Positions 41,516-50,322 of a stretch of 64,000 nucleotides of DNA are shown in pieces (position 1 is the first letter of the stretch; each line of letters begins with the position of its first letter). This DNA is from CAMLJR01 sp964500675 (GTDB lineage Bacteria; Pseudomonadota; Gammaproteobacteria; Pseudomonadales; CAMLJR01), in the NCBI GenBank assembly GCA_964500675.1, contig CAZCNY010000002.1:372001-436000 (forward strand), in the 5' to 3' direction. Made by a program: the position numbers and the translations under genes. The notes under the pieces are model-generated. The model worked only from the letters and a program-made list of their open reading frames with translations. It did no database searches and was not told the DNA's origin.

Positions 41516-42150
41516 TGGCCTGGACCCGCGATGAAATGGCCGCGCGCGCGGCGAAAGAATTGCAAGATGGTTTCTACGTCAATCTCGGCATCGGCATTCC
41601 GACGCTGGTGGCGAACTTTATCCCCGCCGGCGTAGAGGTCACGCTGCAAAGCGAAAACGGCATGCTCGGCATCGGCCCGTTCCCGTATGACGACGAAGTC
41701 GACCCCGACCTTATCAACGCCGGCAAACAAACGATCAGTGAGCTGCCGCAATCGTGCTATTTCAGCTCGTCGGATAGCTTCGCCATGATTCGCGGCGGGC
41801 ATATCGATCTGACCGTGCTGGGCGCGATGGAAGTCTCCGAGAAGGGCGACATTGCCAACTGGATGATTCCGGGCAAGATGATCAAGGGCATGGGCGGGGC
41901 GATGGACCTTGTTGCCGGCGTCAAGAAAATCATCGTCGTCATGGAACACAACGCGAAAGACGGCAGCGCCAAGTTCATTCCGCAATGCACCCTGCCGCTG
42001 ACCGGCAAGAATGTCGTCGATATGATCATCACCGATCTGGCTGTGTTTGCGCGGCCCGATCACACCAGCCCATTCCAATTGATTGAGCTGGCTCCAGGCG
42101 TTACGGCTGAAGAAATCACCACCAAAACAACAGCGCGCTACATAATCTGA
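41515..42150 (+). CDS. scoB: 3-oxoacid CoA-transferase subunit B
   Basis: 211 residues. The catalytic glutamate lies in QSENGMLGIGP, and GIGIPTLVANF, GGHIDLTVLGAMEVSEKGDIANW and KGMGGAMDLV are standard for this subunit. It forms the heteromeric transferase with the preceding gene. A strong terminator follows at 42159, ending the unit that starts with Rieske 4 or with subunit A. Confidence 0.93.
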   Translation: MAWTRDEMAARAAKELQDGFYVNLGIGIPTLVANFIPAGVEVTLQSENGMLGIGPFPYDDEVDPDLINAGKQTISELPQSCYFSSSDSFAMIRGGHIDLTVLGAMEVSEKGDIANWMIPGKMIKGMGGAMDLVAGVKKIIVVMEHNAKDGSAKFIPQCTLPLTGKNVVDMIITDLAVFARPDHTSPFQLIELAPGVTAEEITTKTTARYII

Positions 42151-42158
42151 AAACAATT

Positions 42159-42186
42159 AAAAGACAGCGTGGACCGCTGTCTTTTT
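42159..42186 (+). terminator. Rho-independent terminator after the CoA-transferase genes
   Basis: AAAAGACAGCG (42159-42169) pairs with CGCTGTCTTTT (42175-42185) around TGGAC, followed by further T residues. It lies nine bases after the subunit B stop codon. Confidence 0.92.
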
Positions 42187-42334
42187 CTGTTGTGCGCGCG
42201 CGATTTTCAAATTCTTAAGCGCACTAAATATCTAAAAAGACACTGACGCCTAATCATTCACTGTTGAGTTAGGGCGAGGCGGCAAGGACCGCGCATATCA
42301 ATCGATCACACGCGTTCAATCGAGGAGATTATTC

Positions 42335-43081
42335 ATGTTATTGGCCGGCAAAATTGCAATCGTAACAGGCGGCGCTTCCGGGATCGGACTCGCTATCAGT
42401 CAACGCTTCGCGCGCGAAGGCGCTGCTGTTGCGGTGTGGGATATCAACGAAGCCGGAGCGCAGCGCGCTGCAGACGAACTGGTCGCTGTGGGCGGCAAAG
42501 CCATCGGTTGCGCAGTCGATGTTTCTAACCGCGCCCAGATTGAAGCGGCAACCAATCGCGTGCGCGCAGAATTTGGCCCCATATCGATCCTCGTCAACAA
42601 CGCGGGTATTTCCAATTACATCTCGTTTCTCGATATGACCGAGGAGCAATGGGATCGCATGATCAACATCAATCTGAAAAGCGTGTTTCTTGTCACCCAG
42701 GTTGTACTTCCCGATATGCTCGCGGCAGGCTGGGGTCGTGTCGTCAATATCTCCTCTTCAAGTACGCAGACCGGTTCACCGAAAATGGCGCACTATGTTG
42801 CATCCAAAGGCGGCGTGATCGGCTTTACCAAGGCACTGGCGCGCGAATATTCGGAAAAGGGCATCACCTTCAACAATGTGCCGCCTGGATTCGTCGACAC
42901 ACCTTTGCTGCGTGCGACGCTCAGCGAAGCGGCGGTTGAGTCGCAAATTCAAAGCTCGCCGATGAAGCGTGCGGGCAAGCCCGAAGACATCGCCGCCGCC
43001 TGCGCATTTCTTGCCTCTGACGATGCGGGCTACATTACGGGTCATACGTTGAGCGTGAATGGCGGCCGCTACTTTAACTGA
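42335..43081 (+). CDS. SDR-family NAD(P)-dependent oxidoreductase (SDR 4)
   Basis: 248 residues with TGGASGIG, NNAG, NISSSSTQ, YVASK and a C-terminal SVNGGRYFN. It is the near relative of SDR 2 (7223), sharing the NN(V/I)PP turn and the same C-terminal end. A GAGGAG ribosome site precedes the ATG. It begins a new unit after the terminator, followed 57 bases later by a hydrolase gene. An alcohol dehydrogenase role on a pathway intermediate is likely. Confidence 0.9.
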   Translation: MLLAGKIAIVTGGASGIGLAISQRFAREGAAVAVWDINEAGAQRAADELVAVGGKAIGCAVDVSNRAQIEAATNRVRAEFGPISILVNNAGISNYISFLDMTEEQWDRMININLKSVFLVTQVVLPDMLAAGWGRVVNISSSSTQTGSPKMAHYVASKGGVIGFTKALAREYSEKGITFNNVPPGFVDTPLLRATLSEAAVESQIQSSPMKRAGKPEDIAAACAFLASDDAGYITGHTLSVNGGRYFN

Positions 43082-43138
43082 TACGACACCCCGCCAACTG
43101 ATTAACATCCCACCAGCTGATTAAGAGAAAGTTGCGCG

Positions 43139-43855
43139 ATGAATTCAAAAACTATCGAATACACGAACGGTAAAATAAAATTCGTCGGCAAACTTTTCTG
43201 GGACGCCATGCAAACCGGAAAGCGTCCAGGCGTGGTTGTCTTTCCGGAGGCATTCGGACTTGGTGCGCATGCCTGTCAGCGTGCAGAACAGCTTGCGCAA
43301 CTGGGCTACGTCGCCTTGGCGGCGGATCCGCACGGCGAAGGAAGGATCTACAACGGCCTTGCCAGCGTTGGGCCTGCCATTCAAGCGCTGTACGCCGATC
43401 GCGCGGAGTGGCGTTCGCGCGCGCAAGCCGCGCTCGACGCACTCGTAGCGCAACCGCAAGTCGATGCCAACAGAGCTGCCGCTGTCGGCTTTTGTTTCGG
43501 CGGCACGACCTGTATCGAGCTCGCGCGCACGGGCGCGCCATTGGCGGCGATCGTGACCTTTCACGCCGGTTTAGTCCCCGAGCTGCCCGCGGATGCCGGA
43601 CGGATCAAAGCCAAAGTGCTGGTCTGTCACGGCGCGGAAGATCCTGTGGTAAAACAGGAGGCCATCGACGCCGTCATGGCTGAGTTGCGCCGCGACCAAA
43701 TCGATTGGCAATTTATCTATTACGGCAACACCGTGCATAGCTTTACGAATTCCGCGATGGAGAATAGCGGCGCGCCCGGCTTCGCCTACAACGCGCGCGC
43801 AGACAAACGTTCGTGGGCGGCGATGCGCAATTTGTTCGATGAAATTTTCGAGTGA
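43139..43855 (+). CDS. Dienelactone-hydrolase-family alpha/beta hydrolase
   Basis: 238 residues. The Cys-Asp-His triad of the family is present: the nucleophile in GFCFGGTT, Asp in CHGAEDPVV and His in TVHSFTN. Such enzymes open enol-lactones or hydrolyse small esters. In this cluster it could hydrolyse the lactone or ester made by the Baeyer-Villiger monooxygenase at 8110, though the two genes are 33 kb apart. It is the last gene of the catabolic supercluster. Confidence 0.88.
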   Translation: MNSKTIEYTNGKIKFVGKLFWDAMQTGKRPGVVVFPEAFGLGAHACQRAEQLAQLGYVALAADPHGEGRIYNGLASVGPAIQALYADRAEWRSRAQAALDALVAQPQVDANRAAAVGFCFGGTTCIELARTGAPLAAIVTFHAGLVPELPADAGRIKAKVLVCHGAEDPVVKQEAIDAVMAELRRDQIDWQFIYYGNTVHSFTNSAMENSGAPGFAYNARADKRSWAAMRNLFDEIFE

Positions 43856-44038
43856 GCCTTTTCGATAATTAATTACTTTTCCGGATGCCATCGCGCGCTC
43901 GCGGTTACTGCGATTGTATTTTCAGCATGTTTCAACCGCGTATTTTCCCGCCTATCTTCATCGCCGTTTTTAAGCTCATAATCCGCAGCGGTTAGCCCTT
44001 GAGTCTGGCTACCGGTATTCACATGCAGGAGATCGGAT

Positions 44039-44869
44039 ATGCACGCTTGGCATTGGCTGATTACAGGCTTGATAGCCGGGTTGATCGCGCGCTTGGTATT
44101 GAAGAAAACCCATATGAGCCTGGCAGCGGAGCTTGCGCTCGGCAGTTTGGGCGGGCTCGCAACGGGCTCGCTGATGCATTTCGCCGGCGTGACGAATTCC
44201 GATTCGGGCGACGCGATCCATATTATCGTCGCGTTGACCGGCGCTATTGGCACGATAGCCGCCATCCATTTTATTTGGCGTCTAAGTTTGCGCGCGGGCA
44301 AGCTGATCGCGACCACGGTGAAGCCCGCGGATCTCAATAGTGCATTGGCCAATCTCGGCGATCGCGAACGTCGCGTGCTCGGAAAATTTCTGCGGCGCGA
44401 AATCGTCGCGCGCGATGCCAATGTCGAAGCGCGCGAACAGGCTACATTCGGTCAACGCGCGGCCGATAAAATTGCGTCCTTTGGCGGTAGCTGGGCGTTT
44501 ATCGGTTTATTCTGCGCCGTGATGGTGACGTGGATGTTGTACAACCATAGCGCGGCAAAAGCCTTCGATCCGTATCCATTCATTTTGCTCAACTTGGTGC
44601 TGTCGTGCATCGCGGCGATTCAAGCACCGATTATTTTGATGAGTCAAAATCGGCAGTCGCAAAAAGATCGCATTCAAGCGCAGCTGGATTACGAAGTGAA
44701 TCTCAAAGCGGAGGTCGAAATCCTGGCGTTGCACGATAAACTCGACGCGTTGCGCGATCGGGAATGGCGCGCAACGCTGTTGGAGTTGCATAAAAAGCAA
44801 ATTCATCTGCTCGAAAGTCTGCAACGTGCTTCGAGCAGTTCGCTCGATACCGACAGCGCGCCGCAGTAA
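44039..44869 (+). CDS. GlsB/YeaQ-like membrane domain fused to a DUF1003 protein
   Basis: 276 residues with an AGGAGA ribosome site. Residues 1-90 contain three hydrophobic segments with glycine patterns (GLIAGLIARLV, GSLGGLATGSL) like GlsB/YeaQ/YmgE proteins. The rest is DUF1003-like: GQRAADKIASFGGSWAFIGLFC, YPFILLNLVLSCIAAIQAPIILMSQNRQ with two more membrane helices, then a charged coiled-coil tail. Both domain families are common stress-associated inner-membrane proteins of unknown mechanism. It begins the non-catabolic part of the window. Confidence 0.75.
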   Translation: MHAWHWLITGLIAGLIARLVLKKTHMSLAAELALGSLGGLATGSLMHFAGVTNSDSGDAIHIIVALTGAIGTIAAIHFIWRLSLRAGKLIATTVKPADLNSALANLGDRERRVLGKFLRREIVARDANVEAREQATFGQRAADKIASFGGSWAFIGLFCAVMVTWMLYNHSAAKAFDPYPFILLNLVLSCIAAIQAPIILMSQNRQSQKDRIQAQLDYEVNLKAEVEILALHDKLDALRDREWRATLLELHKKQIHLLESLQRASSSSLDTDSAPQ

Positions 44870-44914
44870 GATGGTTAATGAAAGCCAGTGGCAAGTTTTA
44901 GCGCGCGGAGCCGT

Positions 44915-46435
44915 ATGAGCGAAAAATTTAGTGGTCCGGTCGACAATAGCATCAGCTTCGACAATAGCGTCGGCTTCGACAATAGCTACGCACGTCTGCC
45001 CGCCCAATTTTTTTCGCGGCAATTGCCGACACCGGTGGCGGCTCCCGCATTTATTCGCGTGAATTCCGCGCTTGCACAACGGCTGCGCATCGATGTCGAT
45101 TGGCTCGCAAGCGCCGACGCGCTGCAGGTGTTTGCGGGCAATCGTATTCCTGTCGGCGCCGAGCCGATTGCGACGGTTTATGCGGGGCATCAATTCGGCG
45201 GTTGGAATCCGCAGCTAGGCGATGGCCGCGCGATTTTGCTCGGCGAAGTGATCGGCAGCGACGGCCAGCGTTACGACATGCAATTGAAAGGCAGCGGGCA
45301 GACGCCGTATTCGCGTATGGGCGACGGCCGCTCGCCGCTCGGTCCGGTGCTGCGCGAATATATTGTCAGCGAAGCGATGGCGGCATTCGGCGTGCCGACC
45401 ACGCGCAGTCTCGCCGCAGTAAGCAGCGGTGAAAATGTGGTGCGCGATGAGTTGTTGCCGGGCGCGGTGCTGACGCGTGTCGCGAGCAGTCATATTCGCA
45501 TCGGCACATTTCAATATTTTTCCGCGCGCAACGATATCGATGCGGTGCGCCTACTCGCCGATCACGTTATCGCGCGCCATTATCCTGAACTCGCGCACAT
45601 GGAAAATCGCTATCTCGCATTATTGCACGCGGTGATCGCGCGCCAGGCGCAATTGATCGCACAGTGGCAACAGCTCGGTTTCATTCACGGTGTGATGAAT
45701 ACCGACAACATGCTCGTGTGCGGCGAAACCATCGATTACGGTCCGTGCGCATTCATGGATGCATTTAACCCGAATCAGGTTTACAGCTCGATCGATCAGC
45801 GCGGACGCTACGCGTTTCGCAATCAGCCGCCGATCGCGCATTGGAATTTGTCGTGGCTCGCGCAATCGCTGCTGCCGTTATTGGCGGAGGATGAACAAAA
45901 AGCCGTGCCGATCGCGCAAGCGGCCCTGGATACATTCGCTAGCGAATTTCATGCGGCCTATACCGATGTTATGTTAAAAAAAATCGGCTTCAGCGAATCG
46001 AGCGACGAAGCTATCGCATTGCTCGAAGATTTATTGAGGCGCATGACCGAAGCGAACGCCGATTACACACTGACATTGCGCCGGCTCGCCGAGCTCGTCG
46101 ATCCCAATGCGGAAATTGCCGACTCGATAGCGGCATTAGTTGAGTTGCCGCCGAGTTTTGCCGATTGGATCGAGCGCTGGCAACAGCAATTGTCGCTTGA
46201 AGCAGGCGATCTCGCTGAGCGTCAACAAATGATGTTGGCGCTCAATCCCGTATTTATTCCGCGCAATCATTTGATCGAGGAGGCGATTGCCGCCGCGATG
46301 GCGAACGATTACGCGCCGTTTCATCAGCTCGTCGATGTGCTCGCCGCTCCGTATCGTTACGCTGCAAAATTTTCGCGCTACGCGCTGCCGCCGACGCCCG
46401 GGCAGATCGTCACGAAAACATTTTGCGGCACGTAA
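44915..46435 (+). CDS. selO: Protein adenylyltransferase SelO (YdiU/UPF0061)
   Basis: 506 residues from the ATG at 44915. The pseudokinase family signature is strong: VYAGHQFGGWNPQLGDGRAILLGE, QLKGSGQTPYSRMGDGRSPLGPVLREYI, SEAMAAFGVPTTRSLA and HGVMNTDNM with CxFMDAFNP. SelO transfers AMP from ATP to Ser, Thr or Tyr of target proteins and is linked to redox stress in studied cases. The C-terminus ends in FCGT, so a Cys lies where some homologues have selenocysteine. The first 20 residues hold a short tandem repeat (FDNS) from an 18-bp DNA repeat. Unrelated to the catabolic genes. Confidence 0.95.
   Translation: MSEKFSGPVDNSISFDNSVGFDNSYARLPAQFFSRQLPTPVAAPAFIRVNSALAQRLRIDVDWLASADALQVFAGNRIPVGAEPIATVYAGHQFGGWNPQLGDGRAILLGEVIGSDGQRYDMQLKGSGQTPYSRMGDGRSPLGPVLREYIVSEAMAAFGVPTTRSLAAVSSGENVVRDELLPGAVLTRVASSHIRIGTFQYFSARNDIDAVRLLADHVIARHYPELAHMENRYLALLHAVIARQAQLIAQWQQLGFIHGVMNTDNMLVCGETIDYGPCAFMDAFNPNQVYSSIDQRGRYAFRNQPPIAHWNLSWLAQSLLPLLAEDEQKAVPIAQAALDTFASEFHAAYTDVMLKKIGFSESSDEAIALLEDLLRRMTEANADYTLTLRRLAELVDPNAEIADSIAALVELPPSFADWIERWQQQLSLEAGDLAERQQMMLALNPVFIPRNHLIEEAIAAAMANDYAPFHQLVDVLAAPYRYAAKFSRYALPPTPGQIVTKTFCGT
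44941..44990 (+). repeat. 18-bp tandem repeat inside the 5' end of selO
   Basis: CGACAATAGC followed by an eight-base variable part recurs at an 18-bp period (2.5 copies), encoding SISFDNSVGFDNS. It keeps the reading frame and probably reflects recent slippage in a flexible N-terminal tail. Confidence 0.7.
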
Positions 46436-46527
46436 AATCATTCGTACGACACACTGACTGCGGGTGCCCAGGCTGAGTGTATTCGCGTTATCATTATTCC
46501 CGATCGATTTCACGCATTGGATTTCGC

Positions 46528-47862
46528 ATGACCATGAACCCGCTCGCCAGCAGCTGGGCAGCGCCGCTGGCCCTCGCCATTTTTGTGCTCGCTTACGTGC
46601 TCGTCGTGCTCGAGGAGCGCCTGCACATGCGCAAGTCGAAACCCGTTACCGTCGCGGCCGGTATTTTGTGGATCATCATCGCGATCGTGTATGCGCAACA
46701 CGGCGATGCCGAGAGCGCGCAAATCGGTGTGCGCCATTATTTGCTCGAATACGTCGAGGTGTTGCTATTTTTGCTCGCGGCGATGACGTACATCAATGTG
46801 CTTGAAGAGCGCAATGTGTTCGAGGCAATTCGCGCGTGGCTGGTTTCGCGCGGGTTTTCGCTGCGCACGATTTTCTGGATCACGGGCCTGCTCGCATTTT
46901 TTATTTCACCGGTTGCGGACAATATGACCACGGCGCTCGTGATGGGAGTGATCGTGCTCACCGTCGGCAAAGGGCACGAACGTTTCATCGCCGTCGCTTG
47001 CATCAATATTGTCGTCGCAGCGAATGCCGGCGGTGCGTTCAGTCCATTCGGCGATGTTACCACGCTGATGGTGTGGCAAAAGAATAAGGTGCCGTTCGCG
47101 AATTTCTTTCAATTATTTTTTCCGGCGTTCATCAATTGGTTCGTGCCCGCCGTGTTGATGTCGTTCGCGGTGCCCAACTTGACGCCGCCGCCGTTGGCGG
47201 AAAAAATTCAATTGCGCCGTGGCGCCTTAATTGCGCTCGCATTGTTTATCGCGACGATCGCGGGCTCGGTCGTGCTGCATTCGTTGCTGCATTTGCCGCC
47301 CGTGCTCGGCATGATGACGGGTCTCGGTTTGCTCAAATTATTCGGTTATTGGTTGAAGATGACCGAGCCTGCGATCATGACCGAACCACAAATGCAAAAC
47401 CTGCCGGCCGATTATGCGCCGCCGGCCGGTTACAACATTTTCAGTTTTCTTTCGCGCGCCGAATGGGACACGCTGATGTTTTTTTACGGCGTGGTGATGT
47501 GCGTGGGCGCGCTTGCAACATTGGGCTATCTCGCGCAACTCTCGCATTTTCTCTACGATGGCATGGGCGCTACGGTTGCGAACGTTTTAATCGGAATAAT
47601 ATCGGCCGTCATCGACAACGTACCTGTGATGCTCGCGGTACTGACGATGCAACCCTCGATGGATATTCCGCAGTGGTTGCTTGTCACGCTCACGGCGGGT
47701 GTCGGCGGCTCGCTGTTATCGATCGGCTCGGCCGCGGGTGTCGCGCTGATGGGAGTCGCGCGCGGGCAATACACCTTCCTGTCGCATTTGCGCTGGAGCT
47801 GGGCAGTGGCGGCGGGGTACGCGGCAAGTATCGCGGTGCATTTGCTGTTGAATGGGCGGTAG
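46528..47862 (+). CDS. nhaD: NhaD-type Na+/H+ antiporter
   Basis: 444 residues with about 12 membrane helices, of the ion-transporter (ArsB/NhaD) superfamily. NhaD features include the N-terminal VLAYVLVVLEE, the first conserved loop FISPVADNMTTALVMG, AANAGGAFSPFGDVTTLMVW, and near the end IGIISAVIDNVPVMLAVL plus GGSLLSIGSAAGVALMG. The paired Asp-Asn motifs (ADN, IDN) lie in the two discontinuous helices that bind Na+. It expels Na+ in exchange for protons. It precedes the N-type ATPase operon, so the two may form a Na+/H+ homeostasis block. Confidence 0.9.
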   Translation: MTMNPLASSWAAPLALAIFVLAYVLVVLEERLHMRKSKPVTVAAGILWIIIAIVYAQHGDAESAQIGVRHYLLEYVEVLLFLLAAMTYINVLEERNVFEAIRAWLVSRGFSLRTIFWITGLLAFFISPVADNMTTALVMGVIVLTVGKGHERFIAVACINIVVAANAGGAFSPFGDVTTLMVWQKNKVPFANFFQLFFPAFINWFVPAVLMSFAVPNLTPPPLAEKIQLRRGALIALALFIATIAGSVVLHSLLHLPPVLGMMTGLGLLKLFGYWLKMTEPAIMTEPQMQNLPADYAPPAGYNIFSFLSRAEWDTLMFFYGVVMCVGALATLGYLAQLSHFLYDGMGATVANVLIGIISAVIDNVPVMLAVLTMQPSMDIPQWLLVTLTAGVGGSLLSIGSAAGVALMGVARGQYTFLSHLRWSWAVAAGYAASIAVHLLLNGR

Positions 47863-47973
47863 CAAACATTGTCAATTAATGGGCGGTGTATTTGCACCCG
47901 CAAAATAATTCCAACGCGTCGATTGTTTCTGACAATTTTGCAGATAAATGTCGATGCATCGGTTGATATAGTA

Positions 47974-47997
47974 CTGCCGAGCGGCAGTTGTTTTTAG
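47974..47997 (+). terminator. Probable terminator of nhaD
   Basis: CTGCC (47974-47978) pairs with GGCAG (47983-47987) around GAGC, then TTGTTTTTAG. The stem is short, so efficiency is uncertain. Confidence 0.45.
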
Positions 47998-48103
47998 TTT
48001 GAAAGCCGAACCATCGCGGGGGCAGGGTAACTCTCCATCATTGGCGCTTAAATTACCCCGATAGCTGGTATCTGTCCAGGTAGGTCAATAACAAGACACA
48101 AGT

Positions 48104-48117
48104 TTAATTTACATCAA
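48104..48117. promoter_or_regulatory. FNR/ANR-like box upstream of atpD
   Basis: TTAATTTACATCAA differs from the FNR consensus TTGATnnnnATCAA at one position and lies about 70 bases before the atpD start. Anaerobic or low-oxygen control of the N-ATPase is possible. A single match of this kind also occurs by chance. Confidence 0.35.
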
Positions 48118-48187
48118 GGCGCCGAATGCCTGTGTCATTCGAAAATTCGTTGCTGTAGATTGGCATGGCGAAACTCCAGAATGATCG

Positions 48188-49612
48188 ATGAAGGTTGAAG
48201 GTTTGATGGCGCTTTCCCCAGGTGTTGACTCTGACGATACCAGTCGTCAGTTGATCGGTCATATCACCGCCGTGCACGGCCCCGTGGTGGTGATTCGTTG
48301 CGAGCAATTGCCGCCGCTGCGACGCGCTCTATGCGCACCGTTCGATCACGATAGCTATCTGTTCGAGGTTCACCAACATCTCGATGAACAACATGTTCGC
48401 GCCATCACGCTGCATCGCTGCGCGGGTTTGCGGCGCGGTATGGCGGTTTACGACACGGGGGCGTCGCTGCATGTGCCCGTTGCGCCCGAGTATCTCGGAC
48501 GACTGCTAAATATTTTCGGCGAGCCGCTCGACGGTGGCGCACCGTTGCCCACGCAAGAGTTTCGCAATATTCACGGACAGCCGATTAGGCTGAGCGATGT
48601 CGTCGCCGCGAATAGCGTGATGGAAACCGGCATCAAGATTATCGATCTGCTATGCCCGTTCATTCGCGGCGGCAAAACCGGTTTGTTCGGCGGCGCGGGT
48701 GTTGGCAAAACCGTGCTGATCATGGAATTCATGCACGCGATCGCGACGCTGTATCAAGGCGTATCGATTTTCGCGGGCATCGGCGAGCGCATTCGCGAAG
48801 CGCATGAGATGTGGAACGAAATGCGCGAGGCGGGTGTGCTCGATCAAACCACATTGCTGTTCGGGCAGATGAACGAATCGCCAGGCGTGCGTTTTCGCGC
48901 GGGGTTATCGGCGCTCACGTATGCCGAGTATTTTCGCGACACGATGCAAAAGGAAGTGCTGTTCGTGATGGATAATATTTTTCGCTACGTGCAGGCCGGC
49001 AGCGAAGTGTCGAGTCTGCTCGGACGCATGCCCGCCACGGTCGGCTATCAACCCACGCTCACCACCGAAGTCGCCGAATTGCAGGATCGCATTCTGTCGA
49101 CACGGCTCGGCGCGATCACCGCCGTGCAGGCCGTGTACGTGCCCGCCGACGATATGACCGATCCCGCCATCAACGCGATTTTGAGTCATCTCGACACCAC
49201 GATTATTTTGTCGCGCGCGCAGGCGAGCAAAGGTATTTATCCGGCCGTCGATCCGCTGCAATCGACGAGCAAATTGATGGACCGGCACACGCTCGGCGAA
49301 CATCATTACGCGATCGCGGAGGGCGTGCGCGAACATTTTTCGCGCTATCGCGAACTCGAAGACATTATCGCGATGCTCGGCATCGAAGAGCTGACGCCGC
49401 AGGATCGCAATATCGTATTGCGCACCCGCAAGCTCGAACGCTATCTCACGCAACCGTTTTGGGTGACGCAGGGCCACACCGGCATCGCGGGCATTTCGGT
49501 GCCGCTCAAACAAACACTCGACGATTGCGACGGATTTTTAGCGGGGCGTTTCGACGCCGTGCCCGAGGAAAAATGCTATTTGCGCGGCAGCATGCGGGAT
49601 GTCTCGCAATGA
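48188..49612 (+). CDS. atpD: N-type F-ATPase subunit beta
   Basis: 474 residues. The catalytic Walker A is intact (GGAGVGKT, residues 168-175), with the catalytic Glu200-Arg201 in GIGERIREAHEM and VMDNIFRYVQAGSEVSSLLGRMPATVGYQPTL in the Walker B region (read as separate motifs). The operon order beta-epsilon-first and the absence of a delta gene identify the N-ATPase type, a second F-type enzyme spread by transfer and typically present beside the housekeeping one. The usual DELSEED lever reads IEELTPQ. The start may also be the ATG seven codons downstream. Confidence 0.93.
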   Translation: MKVEGLMALSPGVDSDDTSRQLIGHITAVHGPVVVIRCEQLPPLRRALCAPFDHDSYLFEVHQHLDEQHVRAITLHRCAGLRRGMAVYDTGASLHVPVAPEYLGRLLNIFGEPLDGGAPLPTQEFRNIHGQPIRLSDVVAANSVMETGIKIIDLLCPFIRGGKTGLFGGAGVGKTVLIMEFMHAIATLYQGVSIFAGIGERIREAHEMWNEMREAGVLDQTTLLFGQMNESPGVRFRAGLSALTYAEYFRDTMQKEVLFVMDNIFRYVQAGSEVSSLLGRMPATVGYQPTLTTEVAELQDRILSTRLGAITAVQAVYVPADDMTDPAINAILSHLDTTIILSRAQASKGIYPAVDPLQSTSKLMDRHTLGEHHYAIAEGVREHFSRYRELEDIIAMLGIEELTPQDRNIVLRTRKLERYLTQPFWVTQGHTGIAGISVPLKQTLDDCDGFLAGRFDAVPEEKCYLRGSMRDVSQ

Positions 49613-49628
49613 AATGGAGAATCGCGCG

Positions 49629-50033
49629 ATGAATGCGTTTTCGCTGTTGCTGCGAGACGCGACGCATACCGAACAGATCGCCGATGTAATCGCTTTCGTC
49701 GGCAGCGACGCCAGCGGCAGTTTTTCGTTGTGGGCGGGTCACGAGCGCACGATCACCGAACTCAATTTCGGTCTCGCGCGCTTTCGCACGCAAGAAAATG
49801 TCTGGCAATACCTCGCGGTGCCGAGCGCGCTATTGTATTTTTGCGACGATACGTTAACGCTGTGCGCGCGGCGTTTCGTGCGCGGCGACGATTACGCGGG
49901 CATCAACGATATTCTGCGCGAGCAATTGCAAGCCGAGGAAAACGATTTGCGCAGAATCAAAACCAGTTTGCGGCAAATGGAGGATGCGGTATTGAAACGT
50001 CTGTACGAAATCAATGCGCGTAGCCGGGTATGA
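49629..50033 (+). CDS. atpC: N-type F-ATPase subunit epsilon
   Basis: 134 residues from the ATG at 49629 (GGAGA upstream); in-frame ATGs at 49599 and 49614 would overlap or abut the beta stop. The first 85 residues form the epsilon beta-sandwich (SFSLWAGHERTITELNFGLARFR, VWQYLAVPSALLYF), followed by a helical hairpin with EENDLRRIKTSLRQMEDAVLKRL. Epsilon sits on the central stalk and restrains hydrolysis. Its stop overlaps the next start by ATGA. Confidence 0.85.
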   Translation: MNAFSLLLRDATHTEQIADVIAFVGSDASGSFSLWAGHERTITELNFGLARFRTQENVWQYLAVPSALLYFCDDTLTLCARRFVRGDDYAGINDILREQLQAEENDLRRIKTSLRQMEDAVLKRLYEINARSRV

Positions 50034-50299
50034 GCGACGACGATAAATTGCAAACGGAAATCGAGCGTCAGGGGCGCCGTTGGCGCAAAGCCGAACGCGA
50101 ACATCGCTCGCTGCTCGCGGAAACGGCGTATGTCGGCGCACTCGGTTTGGTGTTCGTGTTGCCCGTCGTCGCGGGTGCTTATTTAGGGCGCTGGATCGAC
50201 AGCCAATTGGCGGGTTATTCGATGCGCTGGACATTGAGTCTGCTGCTGCTCGGCGTCGCCATCGGCGCGTACAGCGTTTATCGCAATATTCGCGAATAA
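50030..50299 (+). CDS. atpQ: N-type F-ATPase accessory membrane protein AtpQ (AtpI/gene-1 type)
   Basis: 89 residues. A charged N-terminal helix (EIERQGRRWRKAEREHRSL) is followed by two hydrophobic helices (GALGLVFVLPVVAGAYLGRWI and TLSLLLLGVAIGAYSVY). This two-helix AtpI-like protein is AtpQ in N-ATPase operons, where it probably helps assembly of the c ring. In the usual N-ATPase order a second small membrane protein, AtpR, follows; here only 23 bases separate this gene from atpB, so atpR is absent. Confidence 0.8.
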   Translation: MSDDDKLQTEIERQGRRWRKAEREHRSLLAETAYVGALGLVFVLPVVAGAYLGRWIDSQLAGYSMRWTLSLLLLGVAIGAYSVYRNIRE

Positions 50300-50322
50300 C
50301 TAAAGCGGGGAGCAGGGGGGAT

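Larger units (their letters stand above)
47863..48187. other. Intergenic region between nhaD and the N-ATPase operon
   Basis: A 325-base gap without a gene. It contains a small terminator-like hairpin (CTGCC-GAGC-GGCAG, 47974-47987, then TTGTTTTTAG), and an FNR/ANR-like box TTAAT-TTAC-ATCAA at 48104-48117 that matches the TTGATnnnnATCAA consensus at 9 of 10 defined positions. The promoter of the ATPase operon should lie here, but no clear -35/-10 pair stands out. Confidence 0.5.

Noticed and set aside
50080..50322. Extended N-terminus of ATPase subunit a
   Set aside because: Out-of-frame reading of atpQ; subunit a starts at 50323 after a G-rich ribosome site.
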